35,599 bases of DNA, taken from CAYONP01 sp964405335 (GTDB taxonomy: Bacteria; Armatimonadota; UBA10988). Where the stretch lies: the NCBI GenBank assembly GCA_964405335.1, contig CAYONP010000063.1:1-35599 (forward strand). Direction: 5' to 3'. Of this stretch, positions 22,160 to 30,458 are shown piece after piece. Each line of letters opens with the position of its first letter. The stretch's first letter is position 1. A program made the translations under genes and the position numbers. Under the pieces are notes generated by a model. It worked only from the letters and a program-made list of their open reading frames with translations, was not told the DNA's origin and ran no database searches.

Positions 22160-23700
22160 GGCTCGTCCGCGAAGTAGCCCGCGTCGCGCGCGGCCTCGAG
22201 CACCGCGTGGACCACCGGCGCAGCCACCTCGCTGCCCCAGCCGCCGTTCTCGACCACCGCGGCGACGGCGATACTGGCGCCCTCGACCGGGGCGAAGGCA
22301 ACCACCCACGAGTGCGGCCGGCCGTGCGGATTCTCGGCGCTGCCCGTCTTGCCCGCCACAGCCACCCCGCGCAGTCGCAGGCCGTGGCCGGTGCCCTGCC
22401 GATCGCTCACCACGTCGCGCATCATCGCTTGCAGCACGGTGGCCAACTCGGGTGAGAGGGCCTGGCGGCCCATCGCCGGCGGGTCGTCGAGCAGCAGCCG
22501 CGGCGACACTTGCGTGCCGTAGTTGGCGATGGTCGCGGCCATCACCGCCATGCCCAGCGGCGTGACCAGCAGATCGCCTTGGCCGATGCCGCAGCGCGCC
22601 ACGTCGCCCGGCTTCAGCGTGCCGGCCGGCAACCGGCCCGGCAGCGAACGCAGGTCGACCGTGCGCCGGCCGGGCACCAGATTCCAGGCGCGGTCGAGGC
22701 CGAACGAGCGCGCGGCGTGCAGCAACCCATCCTGGCCGACCTCGACCGCCAGCCAGGCGAAGTAGGCGTTGGCCGAGCGGACCATCGCCTGATGCATGCC
22801 GATCCGGCCATGGCCCGACCAGTCGCCGCGGAGCGTGGCTTCGAAGTCCTTCACCGGCTGCGAGTCGCCGGGGGCGAGGAACCCGTTCGGGCCGGATTCG
22901 AAGGTCGTCTCGACCGGCATGCCGGCGGCCAGCGCGGCGCCGGCGGTGACTGGCTTGAAGGTCGAGCCGGGGGGATAGAGCCCGGCCAGCGCGCGGTTGA
23001 GCAGCGGGCTGTCGGGATGCGCCTCGAGGTAGCCGAAGCTGTCGGCAATCTGGGCCGGGTCGAAACTCGGCGCGCTGACCAGGGCCAGCAGGTCGCCGGC
23101 GACGGGGTTCAGCGCCACCACGGCGCCGGCCCGGCCGCGCAGGGCCGCGGCTGCCGCGCGCTGCAGGCGCAGGTCGATGGTCAGCGCCAGCGGCCGGTAG
23201 CGGCCGGCCTCGTCCGGCCCTTCGTCCAGCCGCAGGGCTTGGAGCGCCGACGGCCGCCAGGTCGAGAGCCGGTCGTCGCACGCCGCCTCGAGCCCGGTGT
23301 GGCCGTAGGTCTTGTCGTAGTAGCCAGTCAGGTGCGCCGCGGCGGGCCCGAGCGGGTAGCTCCTGACCACGCGCCGGCCGACCTGCTCGAGGCCGATCAG
23401 CGGTTGGCCGCGGCGGTCGACCACGTTGCGTCGGTCGGAGACGCTGGCCAGGTGCCAGGCGCGCGGATCGTGGCTGCCGACGCTGCGGAAGCCCGCCGAC
23501 TCGTGCGCCACAAAGGCCCAGAACCCGTGCGCCGCGGCGAGCAGGGCAAAGGCGACGATGAGCAGGTTGGAGTAGCTGACCAACGGCGCGGGCGGCCGCG
23601 GCCCGCGCTGCGGGTAGCGCACCACCGTGGCGCGTGCGACGACGACCCCGAGCAGGACGAGGCTGAGGATCCGTTGGACGGCGAGCAGTTTCTCGGCCAC
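22156..23700 (-). CDS. Class B penicillin-binding protein (transpeptidase)
   Basis: A 514-residue D,D-transpeptidase crosslinking peptidoglycan outside the membrane. The three motifs are intact: SxxK at S246-K249 in YPPGSTFKP, SxN at S309-N311 in RSANAYF, and KTG at 451-453 in AGKTGSAE. The pedestal begins near LASVSDRRNVVDRRGQPLIG. The GTG at 23700 is chosen as the first start giving a membrane anchor; the frame upstream is dissimilar. The N-terminus has two hydrophobic stretches (about 9-25 and 42-64) rather than one, so the topology deserves checking. It is closest in shape to PbpA-type proteins and pairs with the SEDS gene overlapping its stop. It is divergent from the TPR operon. Confidence 0.88.
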   Translation of the reverse strand: MAEKLLAVQRILSLVLLGVVVARATVVRYPQRGPRPPAPLVSYSNLLIVAFALLAAAHGFWAFVAHESAGFRSVGSHDPRAWHLASVSDRRNVVDRRGQPLIGLEQVGRRVVRSYPLGPAAAHLTGYYDKTYGHTGLEAACDDRLSTWRPSALQALRLDEGPDEAGRYRPLALTIDLRLQRAAAAALRGRAGAVVALNPVAGDLLALVSAPSFDPAQIADSFGYLEAHPDSPLLNRALAGLYPPGSTFKPVTAGAALAAGMPVETTFESGPNGFLAPGDSQPVKDFEATLRGDWSGHGRIGMHQAMVRSANAYFAWLAVEVGQDGLLHAARSFGLDRAWNLVPGRRTVDLRSLPGRLPAGTLKPGDVARCGIGQGDLLVTPLGMAVMAATIANYGTQVSPRLLLDDPPAMGRQALSPELATVLQAMMRDVVSDRQGTGHGLRLRGVAVAGKTGSAENPHGRPHSWVVAFAPVEGASIAVAAVVENGGWGSEVAAPVVHAVLEAARDAGYFADEP

Positions 23701-23747
23701 ACCGGTTAGAGTCCACCGCCGGCGAGCGCGTTCCCGCGGCGGCCGGC

Positions 23748-23753
23748 TATAAT
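23748..23753 (+). promoter_or_regulatory. Consensus -10 box before the TPR operon
   Basis: TATAAT stands out in GC-rich sequence, 21 bases before the ATG at 23774. No recognisable -35 box exists at the right distance, so an activator or an atypical promoter is likely. A TAGGA ribosome site lies between it and the start. Confidence 0.5.
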
Positions 23754-23773
23754 GAGCCTGGGTAGGACTCCAG

Positions 23774-24478
23774 ATGTCGTGGCTCGATCGACTGCAGCAG
23801 GCGGCGCGCAAGGCGAAAGAGCAGGCCACCGAGGGCGCCGACCGGTTGGCCCGCGCGGTCGCCCAGCACGGTCCGGGCTTCCTCGGCGAGTCGGCCGCGG
23901 AGCTGCTCGCCGAGCGCGACTACAAGCAGGCCCGGGCGCTAGCGCAGGCCGGGCTGGGCGAGGCGGTGGCACGCCAGGTGGTCGGCCTGCTGCTGCCGAT
24001 TGCCGAGACCGAGAGCCACTATGCCGCGCCGATCAACCTGCTGCTCGGCGACGCCTACGTGGCGCTCGACGCGCCCGACAGCGCGGTCGAGCCGTATCAG
24101 CGCGCCCGCCGGCTGCTGAAGGACGTGCGCTACCAACAGACGGCCACCTCAACGCTGGTCGAGGCGCTCGATCAGGTGCCCGACGAGCTGCTCGCCGAGG
24201 TGCTGGTGGCGCTGGCCAATGTGTCGTTGCAGAACGACGACCTGAACGGCTGCCTGCGCTATGCCGATGAGGCGATCGAGGCCGATCGGCGAGCGCTGAC
24301 CGCATACTACCTGAAGGGCTGCGCGCTGCTGAGCAAGGGCGGGCCGGAAGACCAGGTGATCGAGCTCTGGCTGCGGGCGGTCAAATCGGCCGGCGCGGGC
24401 TCGCGCGAGACGGTGCTCGGATGGATCGACGAGCAGCTCCCGGCGCACCGCGACTGGTTCGAGAAACTGGCGGTCTGA
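23774..24478 (+). CDS. TPR-like helical repeat protein
   Basis: A 234-residue cytosolic protein made of helix pairs. TPR-like signatures are NLLLGDAYVALDAPDSAVEP (about 90-109), LAEVLVALANVSLQNDDLNG and YADEAIEADRRALTAYYLKG (about 143-182). The N-terminal 35 residues (WLDRLQQAARKAKEQATEG) are amphipathic and may form a coiled coil or bind a membrane. No signal peptide or catalytic motif is visible. The stop overlaps the next start as TGATG, so it is coupled to the FGE-like protein and likely scaffolds it. It is the first gene of a four-gene set ending with two lipoproteins. The function is unknown. Confidence 0.75.
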   Translation: MSWLDRLQQAARKAKEQATEGADRLARAVAQHGPGFLGESAAELLAERDYKQARALAQAGLGEAVARQVVGLLLPIAETESHYAAPINLLLGDAYVALDAPDSAVEPYQRARRLLKDVRYQQTATSTLVEALDQVPDELLAEVLVALANVSLQNDDLNGCLRYADEAIEADRRALTAYYLKGCALLSKGGPEDQVIELWLRAVKSAGAGSRETVLGWIDEQLPAHRDWFEKLAV

Positions 24479-26031
24479 TGCGATCTCGGCTGATGCCCAG
24501 GATTCGGTTGTTCCTCCGCGGCCGGCGCCACGCCGCGCGGCGGGTCGGCCGCGTGCGCATCCGCCGCGACGAGCGACTCGGCCCTCGGGCCGGCGACGCA
24601 ATGGTCGACGCCCTGCTGCGGCTCCGCGAAACCGTCGATCAGGAGCGGCTCGGCGCCCTGCCGCTGGCCTGGTTCCGGGTCGATGAGGCCAAGGCCTGCG
24701 CGGTCTGGTACGAGGCCGGCGCCGATCCGGGCATCCCGGCGGTCCTGCCCGAAGAGCAGGCCCTGGCCGAGCGGTTGTTCGAGCAGACGGTCGGCCTGCC
24801 GCCGACGCCTGCAAACCTGCTCGATCCGCCGCGCGACCCGTTGCCGATGGTGCGCTACCGGCTGCTGGTCAGCCGCTTGCCGGCCTGGGTCGCCCGCGGC
24901 GGCCGCCGCGCCCACGAGGCGGTGCGGGTCGGCTTCGAGTTGATGGCCCGCTCGCCCGATGTGCTCTCGCCCTATGGCCGCTGGCTGCTCGCTCAGGCGG
25001 TCTGCCGCGCGGCGCACGACGAGGAGGAGCTGGCCCGGCAGACCGAGCGGTTCCGCGCGGTGACCGCCGACTACCGCTCGGCCGACGGCACCTCGATGGC
25101 CTTCTGCAGCGGCGGAGCGTTCGACCTGCCGCTGCCCATCAGCCTCTCCAGCGTGCTCGACCTGCCCGGCATCCCGACCGACCTGGCCGCGCTCAAGCGC
25201 GACGCGCCGCCCGAGATCATGCGCCTGATTGTCAACCTCACCCCGCGCGGCGAGCAGGTTTTCAAGCGCGCCTTCCGCAGCCGGCAGGAGGCCTATCGCC
25301 ACGGCTATCCCTGGCGCAAGCCGCTCGGCTCGGCATCGGAGGGATTCGTCCTTGTCCGCACGCGCGTGCACGTCCAGGCCTTCTTCATCGACCGCCGGCC
25401 GGTGACCCACGCCTGCTTCCAGGACTTCGTCCACGCCCACCGCATGTGGCTGCCGTCGCGGGCGAACCGACACGCCGTCGACCGCGACACCTACCTGCCC
25501 ACCTGGCACGGCGACCTGGCGCCGCTCGGCTCGGCCAGCGAGGCGATCACCGGCGTGACCTACCAGGCCTGCCGCGCTTACGTCGCCGCCTGCGGCAAGC
25601 AGTTGCCGACCGAGGCGCAGTGGGTCTTTGCCCTGGTCGGCCCCGAAGTGCCCGAGACCCGCTACACCGGCGGCGAAGGCCGGCCGACGATGAGCGAGGA
25701 AGAGCGCGCCAACTATGGCCGTCGCGCAGCCGAACGTGGCCTGCACCTGCTGCTGCCCGAGCGGCTGTTCGACTGCGACGGACCCTACCGGTTTGTCCCC
25801 CACGACGGCGGGCGGGTGCTCTGGGACCGGCGCGGTCCGGGCCTCGGCGGGGGCCACCTGTGGCGCACACCGACCGCCCGCGGCCGCCTGCCCGACCGCG
25901 CCGGTGATGCCAACCTGACCTTCCGTGGGGTCATTCCAGCCAGCCGGATCTGGGCCCGCACCCTCGGCGACGTGGCCGAATCACTGCCGGTGGTTGACAA
26001 CCGCGACGCCGGCGACGTCCCGGCTGAGTAG
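24478..26031 (+). CDS. Protein with C-terminal FGE/SUMF1-fold domain, probably non-catalytic
   Basis: A 517-residue protein whose ATG overlaps the TPR stop. Residues 1-290 are unrecognised, mixed helical, starting with a very basic stretch (RLFLRGRRHAARRVGRVRIR). From about 295 the formylglycine-generating-enzyme fold appears: VQAFFIDRRPVTHACFQDFV, GDLAPLGSASEAITGVTYQA and AYVAACGKQLPTEAQWVFAL, with a closing FRGVI. True FGE ends in a cysteine-bearing active-site segment; here the corresponding end (FRGVIPASRIWARTLG) has no cysteine, so oxidase activity is unlikely. FGE-fold domains are also used as binding modules, for example in diversity-generating or signalling proteins. A kinase or protease domain is not seen in the N-terminal half. 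Confidence 0.7.
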   Translation: MRSRLMPRIRLFLRGRRHAARRVGRVRIRRDERLGPRAGDAMVDALLRLRETVDQERLGALPLAWFRVDEAKACAVWYEAGADPGIPAVLPEEQALAERLFEQTVGLPPTPANLLDPPRDPLPMVRYRLLVSRLPAWVARGGRRAHEAVRVGFELMARSPDVLSPYGRWLLAQAVCRAAHDEEELARQTERFRAVTADYRSADGTSMAFCSGGAFDLPLPISLSSVLDLPGIPTDLAALKRDAPPEIMRLIVNLTPRGEQVFKRAFRSRQEAYRHGYPWRKPLGSASEGFVLVRTRVHVQAFFIDRRPVTHACFQDFVHAHRMWLPSRANRHAVDRDTYLPTWHGDLAPLGSASEAITGVTYQACRAYVAACGKQLPTEAQWVFALVGPEVPETRYTGGEGRPTMSEEERANYGRRAAERGLHLLLPERLFDCDGPYRFVPHDGGRVLWDRRGPGLGGGHLWRTPTARGRLPDRAGDANLTFRGVIPASRIWARTLGDVAESLPVVDNRDAGDVPAE

Positions 26032-26040
26032 GAGACGGTC

Positions 26041-26667
26041 GTGTCTCTCGCCGTCCGTCGCTGCCTGACCGCTGCCGGCCTGTTCGCCCTGGCCGCGCTT
26101 GCCGGCTGCTCCAGCGCGGTCAGCGTCGGCGTCGGCTCGTCGGGCAGCGGGCGCGCTGTGCCCCTGGCCGGGCGCTATGTCGGCGGCGTCAGCGCATTCG
26201 GCGCGATTACCTCGCTCGAGTTCAGGCTCAGCGTGCAGGGCATCGCCGAAGGCTGGCTCCGACCGCGCGGCGCCGCCGCCATCCCGCTCGCCGGCCGGTT
26301 CGGCGACGACCGCCGGCTGGTCCTGACCGGCGGCGGGCTGGTGCTCGAGTGCGTCTTCACCGGCGCCACCCACCCGCAGGACCCGCGCTACTTCGACCGC
26401 CGCGGCGTGCGCTGCATCGGCGAGTGGCGGCGCGGCACCGTCGCCGCGGGCGACGTCTCGGCCTGGTGGGACCAGTGGCCGCCGACGCTGCCGTTCGACC
26501 AGTTCGACCTGATCGGCTTCGGCGGATCGACCGTCGATCCGGGCGACACCGGCGACAGCGGCTTGTCGGGCGGCGATGGCGGCTCGTCAGGCGGCGGGAC
26601 GATCGACTCCGGCGGTGGTGGGCTGGGTGACGACATCGTCTTTCGCCAAGCCCGCCCAGGCGGTTGA
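26041..26667 (+). CDS. Lipoprotein with glycine-rich tail and C-terminal signature, paralogue 1
   Basis: A 208-residue lipoprotein starting at GTG 26041, 9 bases after the previous stop and behind a GGAG site. The signal ends in the lipobox LAGC with C23 as the lipidated residue. The mature part has a beta-rich core (about 40-135, YVGGVSAFGAITSLEFRLSV, AGRFGDDRRLVLTGGGLVLE, GVRCIGEWRRG) shared with the next lipoprotein. A Gly/Ser/Asp spacer of about 35 residues follows, then DSGGGGLGDDIVFR and a short tail. No family is recognised. The shared core and tail with its neighbour argue that both are read by one partner, perhaps an element of the same operon. Confidence 0.75.
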   Translation: MSLAVRRCLTAAGLFALAALAGCSSAVSVGVGSSGSGRAVPLAGRYVGGVSAFGAITSLEFRLSVQGIAEGWLRPRGAAAIPLAGRFGDDRRLVLTGGGLVLECVFTGATHPQDPRYFDRRGVRCIGEWRRGTVAAGDVSAWWDQWPPTLPFDQFDLIGFGGSTVDPGDTGDSGLSGGDGGSSGGGTIDSGGGGLGDDIVFRQARPGG

Positions 26668-26688
26668 CGCCGGTGCGCGACCCGGCGT

Positions 26689-26707
26689 CCCATCCCGTCA
26701 GGATGGG
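26689..26707 (+). other. Hairpin between the two lipoprotein genes
   Basis: CCCATCC-CGTCA-GGATGGG is a perfect 7-base-pair stem with a 5-base loop, 18 bases before the second lipoprotein. There is no following T-run, so it is unlikely to be an intrinsic terminator. It may protect or attenuate the message between the two genes. Confidence 0.4.
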
Positions 26708-26724
26708 TCGTCTGGGGATCCGCC

Positions 26725-27456
26725 ATGATGGTCCGTTGCCTGGTCGGCCTCGCGCTGCTCGCCCTGCTACCCGGCTGCAGCGGCGGCGGTAACGAGGACC
26801 GCCTGGTCCGCGTCGGCGCGGCGCTCAACTCGACCCGCGCCCAGCCCTATGCCGACCGGTACGATGGCTCGCTGCTCGACTTCGGCGCCGGCAACAGCCT
26901 CTGGTTCCGGCTCGAGGTCGACGGCAAGGCGGTTGGCGAGTTCGCGCCGGTCGGCCAGCGGGTGGTCTACCTCGACGGCCGGTTCGACGCCCAGCGGCTG
27001 CTCCACCTCCGCGGCGAAGGCATCGCTATCGAGGCCGAGTTCCGCGGCGCGCACCACCCGCTCGACGCGCGCATCTTCGAGCGCCACGGCGTGCTCTGCG
27101 TCGGCACCTGGCGGCTAGGCGACCGCCAGGGGCCGATGGAGGCCGTCCGCTGGGGCTGGCCGCCGGCGCTCTACAAGCCCAAGCCGTCGAGCAAGCCGTG
27201 GTCGAAGCCGTCCAGCATCTACGACCATGGCTCGGGCACCACGGTGATCATCATCGGCGGCGGCGGCGATTCGGACGATGACGACTCGGGCGGCGGCGGT
27301 TCCGGTGGTGGCGGCACGGGCGGCGGCGGCACGGGTGGTTCCGGCTCCGGCGGTTCGAGCGGGGGATCCGGCTCGGGCAGCTCGGGTTCGGGCGGCTCGC
27401 TCGACTCGGGCGGCGGCGGGCTGGGTGACGACATCGTCTTCCGCGAGCGCCGGTGA
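26725..27456 (+). CDS. Lipoprotein with glycine-rich tail and C-terminal signature, paralogue 2
   Basis: A 243-residue lipoprotein with lipobox LPGC (C18). The core YADRYDGSLLDFGAGNSLWF, DGRFDAQRLLHLRGEGIAIE and GVLCVGTWRLGDR aligns with paralogue 1, so the genes are a tandem duplication that diverged. The linker is longer and differs: a Pro/Ser/Lys segment (KPKPSSKPWSKPSS), an IIIGGGG strand with an Asp run, then about 45 residues of nearly pure Gly and Ser. The end is again DSGGGGLGDDIVFR, followed by ERR. Conservation of the last 14 residues after unalike spacers implies selection on this tail. ATG 26725 or 26728. Confidence 0.75.
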   Translation: MMVRCLVGLALLALLPGCSGGGNEDRLVRVGAALNSTRAQPYADRYDGSLLDFGAGNSLWFRLEVDGKAVGEFAPVGQRVVYLDGRFDAQRLLHLRGEGIAIEAEFRGAHHPLDARIFERHGVLCVGTWRLGDRQGPMEAVRWGWPPALYKPKPSSKPWSKPSSIYDHGSGTTVIIIGGGGDSDDDDSGGGGSGGGGTGGGGTGGSGSGGSSGGSGSGSSGSGGSLDSGGGGLGDDIVFRERR

Positions 27457-27480
27457 GCCACGGCGTGTCGGAGACGTATC

Positions 27481-27573
27481 GTAGGGGCGGGTCTCAGACC
27501 CGCCCGAGTGACCGCGAGCCCACTTCCAGAGCAGATCCAGTCGCCAGCGGGCAGGTCTGAGACCTGCCCCTAC
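27481..27573. repeat. REPIN-like inverted pair of GTAG palindromes
   Basis: GTAG at 27481-27484 is followed by a perfect palindrome with 10-base arms around one base (27485-27494 and 27496-27505). After 43 bases a second perfect palindrome follows with 10-base arms (27549-27558 and 27560-27569) and CTAC at 27570-27573. The two units differ at one arm position (GCGGG against GCAGG) on each side. Heads pointing outward make this a REPIN, the dimer form mobilised by RAYT transposases. It fills the gap between the second lipoprotein and the convergent ABC gene and could also serve as a terminator. Confidence 0.7.
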
Positions 27574-27594
27574 CGCGGAGGTTGGCCGGCCCGA

Positions 27595-29112
27595 CTACGC
27601 CGGCACGGGCACGTCCTCGCCGGTGGCCAGGCGCATGACCCGCTCGGCCGTGGCTTCGGCGCGCGACAGCTCGCCGGCCAGGCGGCCCTCGTGCATGACC
27701 AGGATGCGGTCGCTCATGCCGAGAATCTCGTCCAGCTCGCTGGAGATCATCAGGATCGCCGCGCCGCGCTCGGCGAGCTGGTTCATCAGCTCATAGATCT
27801 CGGTCTTCGCGCCGACATCGATGCCGCGCGTCGGCTCGTCGAAGATCAGCACCTTGGCGTCGGTGAACAGCCACTTGGCCAGCACCACCTTCTGCTGGTT
27901 GCCGCCCGACAGGTTGCGCGTGGTCTGCTCAATCGACGGGGTGCGGATATCGAGGTCGCGCACGAACCGGTCGGCTGCGGTGGCCTCCTTGGCGCCCTGG
28001 ATGAACCCGGCCCGGCTGACCGCGCCGAGGTTGGCCAGGGTGGTGTTCTCGCGCACCACCATGCCCAGGACCAGGCCCTGGGCTTTGCGGTCCTCGGTCA
28101 CCAGACCGATGCCCGCGCGCACCGCGTCGGCCGGGTGGCGCAGGCGCAGCGGCCGGCCGTCGACCCGGACCTCGCCCGCCTCGAAGGCATCGGCGCCGAA
28201 GATCGCCCGCGCCACCTCGGTCCGCCCGGCGCCGACCAGGCCGCTCAGGCCGACCACCTCGCCGGCGCGGACGGTGAACGAGACGTCCTCAATCACGCCG
28301 GCGCGGTGCAGGTGCTCGACGTCGAGGACGACCGGCCCGAGCTCGGCCGGCCGCTTGGGGAACTGGCTGGTCAGCGGCCGACCGACCATGCGGCGGATGA
28401 TCTCGTCGCGGGTCAAGGTGCTCATCGGGTCGGTGCTGATCAGCTTGCCGTCGCGCAGCACGGTCACCCGGTCGGCGATGGCCTCGACCTCTTCGAGCCG
28501 GTGGCTGATGTAGATGATGCCCACGCGCTGCTCGCGCAGCCGGCCGATGAGCGCGAAGAGGTGCTCAATCTCGTGGTCGGTCAAGGTCGCCGTGGGCTCG
28601 TCCATGGCAATCACGCGCGCGTCGACCGAGACCGCCTTGGCGATTTCGACCATCTGCTGCTGCGCCACCGAGAGCCGCTCGACCGGCGAGCCGGGGTTGA
28701 TGTTCGCCTCGAGCTGCTCGAGCAGCTCGGTCGCCTGTCGGCGCATCTCGCGCCAGTTGACCAGGCCGGGGCCGAAGGTCGGCTCGCGGCCGAGGAAGAT
28801 GTTCTCCTCGACGGTCATCGAGGGCACCAGGCAGAACTCCTGGTAGATGATGCTGATTCCCGCGGCGATGCCCTCGATCGGCGTGTTGATCCGCAACGGC
28901 GCGCCGTCGAGCCGGATCTCACCGCGGTCGGCCCGCTCGGCGCCGGCGAGGATCTTCATCAGGGTCGACTTGCCCGCGCCGTTCTCGCCGACCAGCGCAT
29001 GGACCTCGCCGGCGGCCAGGTCGAACGACACCTTGTCGAGCGCCAGCACGCCGGGATACTGCTTGGTGATCCCGATCATCTCGAGCAGCGGCTGGACCGG
29101 CGTCTCGGACAT
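27595..29112 (-). CDS. Sugar ABC transporter ATP-binding protein, RbsA/MglA/XylG type
   Basis: A 505-residue double-NBD ATPase that powers import of a monosaccharide by a RbsC-like permease. NBD1 has Walker A GENGAGKST, signature LSVAQQQ (the usual LSIAQRQ slightly changed) and Walker B VIAMDEPTATLT. NBD2 has a degenerate Walker A GLVGAGRTE, intact LSGGNQQK and Walker B VLIFDEPTRGID, the typical asymmetry of this class. The permease and binding protein genes usually follow; here the gene is followed by a REPIN and then convergent genes, and is preceded at 56 bases by a LarA-like gene. Either partners lie elsewhere or were lost. ATG at 29112 has a modest GAGAG site. Confidence 0.92.
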   Translation of the reverse strand: MSETPVQPLLEMIGITKQYPGVLALDKVSFDLAAGEVHALVGENGAGKSTLMKILAGAERADRGEIRLDGAPLRINTPIEGIAAGISIIYQEFCLVPSMTVEENIFLGREPTFGPGLVNWREMRRQATELLEQLEANINPGSPVERLSVAQQQMVEIAKAVSVDARVIAMDEPTATLTDHEIEHLFALIGRLREQRVGIIYISHRLEEVEAIADRVTVLRDGKLISTDPMSTLTRDEIIRRMVGRPLTSQFPKRPAELGPVVLDVEHLHRAGVIEDVSFTVRAGEVVGLSGLVGAGRTEVARAIFGADAFEAGEVRVDGRPLRLRHPADAVRAGIGLVTEDRKAQGLVLGMVVRENTTLANLGAVSRAGFIQGAKEATAADRFVRDLDIRTPSIEQTTRNLSGGNQQKVVLAKWLFTDAKVLIFDEPTRGIDVGAKTEIYELMNQLAERGAAILMISSELDEILGMSDRILVMHEGRLAGELSRAEATAERVMRLATGEDVPVPA

Positions 29113-29168
29113 GGCAGGCTCTCTCGCGGCGCAGTCTAGCAGAGCGGTGCACGTGCCGCAATCCGGCG

Positions 29169-30458
29169 TCAGACCAACATCCCCGCCGCATCGAACCGCA
29201 TCGGCGCGGGCTCGCCGACGATCTCGCAGCGCGCATGTGCGCGCACCTCGTCGAGCAGAGCCGTCGAGGCGAGGAAGTCGTCGACGGCGAGGGTGTTGGC
29301 GATGTGGACGACCCGCTGCTCATCCGGTGGCGTGGTGCCGGCGGTGCGGAAGGCGGCCTCGAGCATGGCCACATCGTCGGCGAAGCTGAGCGGGCACTTG
29401 GCCGCCTCGGGCGAGGCGGCGGTGATGGTGTTGGTCGCCGTCTGGTGCCAGTCGATCGCGTCAATCAGCCGCCGGAGCACGAAATCGGCGTGGCCGACGC
29501 CCGTGGCGTTGCCATGCGTCGCCGCCGACAGGCCGCGGACGCAGACGCGCCAGATTTTCGGTGACTCCCGGCGCGAGTGGATCTTGGCGAAATCGACGCC
29601 GGTCACGTTCGGGTCGAGCCCGGCGCCCGAGATCTCTTTGCCCATCTCGTCGACCAGCAGGACATGGAGCATCTCGAACGGCAGCTTGCCGAAGACCTCG
29701 TTGGCATAGCGCAGCAGCGCCGCCTCGTCGGCCTCGTGCGACTCGGCGCGCACCGGGGCGATGCGCACCGTCTGCTCATGCCCGTTCTCGACCAGGCCGA
29801 TGCCGCCGAGCAGCGGCAGCCGGCTCCACAGCGCGTCGCCCACCTCGCGGATGACCTCCTCATAGCCCCGCTCGACGAAGTTCTGGTGGCAGGCTCCGGC
29901 GCTGTGGTGCTTGCCCAGCCCGATGGCCAGCATTTTGGTCGGACCGCTCTCGATCACGCCGGTGAAGTCGGTGTGGCACTTGACCCGGTTGATCACCAGG
30001 ATCCAGTCGGCCGCGTGCGCCGCGGCGTCGCAGTAGAGCGCAATGCCCGACGGCGACTCGCCGAGCCGCACCACCTCGCCCTGCGAGACCACCGGCGCGC
30101 CAACGGCGTCGGGCGTGACGCCGTAGGTCTCGAGCACCTCGCGCTGCCCCTCGGGCGTGGCCCCGCCGTGGCTGCCCATGCAGGGAAAGACGAACGGTTC
30201 GGCGCCGAGCCGGCGCAGCTCGGCCACCACCGCGGCGGTGACGGCGACGATGTTGCGCACCCCGCGGCTGCCCGAGCTCACCGCCACACGCTGGCCCGGC
30301 CGCACCTTGCCCTCGGCGCCGAGGGCGCGGACCGCCGCCACGGTGGCCGCGCCGACATCGGCCACCGGCGTGCCGGGGAAGCTCTGCCGCACGCGGACCA
30401 TGCGCGGCCAGCCGTCGATCACGCGGCCGGGCGAGGGGGCGAGTTGGAGGTCAGTCAC
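29169..30458 (-). CDS. LarA-like (DUF2088) protein, lactate racemase N-domain type
   Basis: A 429-residue cytosolic protein. Family stretches are VAVSSGSRGVRNIVAVTAAV, CMGSHGGATPEGQREVLE, ADWILVINRVKCHTDFTG and GPTKMLAIGLGKHHSAGACH, resembling the N-terminal domain of LarA and the DUF2088 group. LarA uses a nickel-pincer nucleotide; which His/Lys ligands are kept here cannot be decided by eye. Proteins of this group in carbohydrate loci are thought to act on sugar acids or hydroxyacids. GTG 30458 is chosen for a GGAG site and because it overlaps the GH2 stop by 8 bases; an ATG about 18 codons in (MVRVRQSF) is an alternative. The role in the cluster is inferred only. Confidence 0.75.
   Translation of the reverse strand: MTDLQLAPSPGRVIDGWPRMVRVRQSFPGTPVADVGAATVAAVRALGAEGKVRPGQRVAVSSGSRGVRNIVAVTAAVVAELRRLGAEPFVFPCMGSHGGATPEGQREVLETYGVTPDAVGAPVVSQGEVVRLGESPSGIALYCDAAAHAADWILVINRVKCHTDFTGVIESGPTKMLAIGLGKHHSAGACHQNFVERGYEEVIREVGDALWSRLPLLGGIGLVENGHEQTVRIAPVRAESHEADEAALLRYANEVFGKLPFEMLHVLLVDEMGKEISGAGLDPNVTGVDFAKIHSRRESPKIWRVCVRGLSAATHGNATGVGHADFVLRRLIDAIDWHQTATNTITAASPEAAKCPLSFADDVAMLEAAFRTAGTTPPDEQRVVHIANTLAVDDFLASTALLDEVRAHARCEIVGEPAPMRFDAAGMLV

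Noticed and set aside
24478..26031. Active formylglycine-generating enzyme
   Set aside because: The fold is recognisable, but the C-terminal cysteine-bearing segment is missing and no sulfatase is present in the window.
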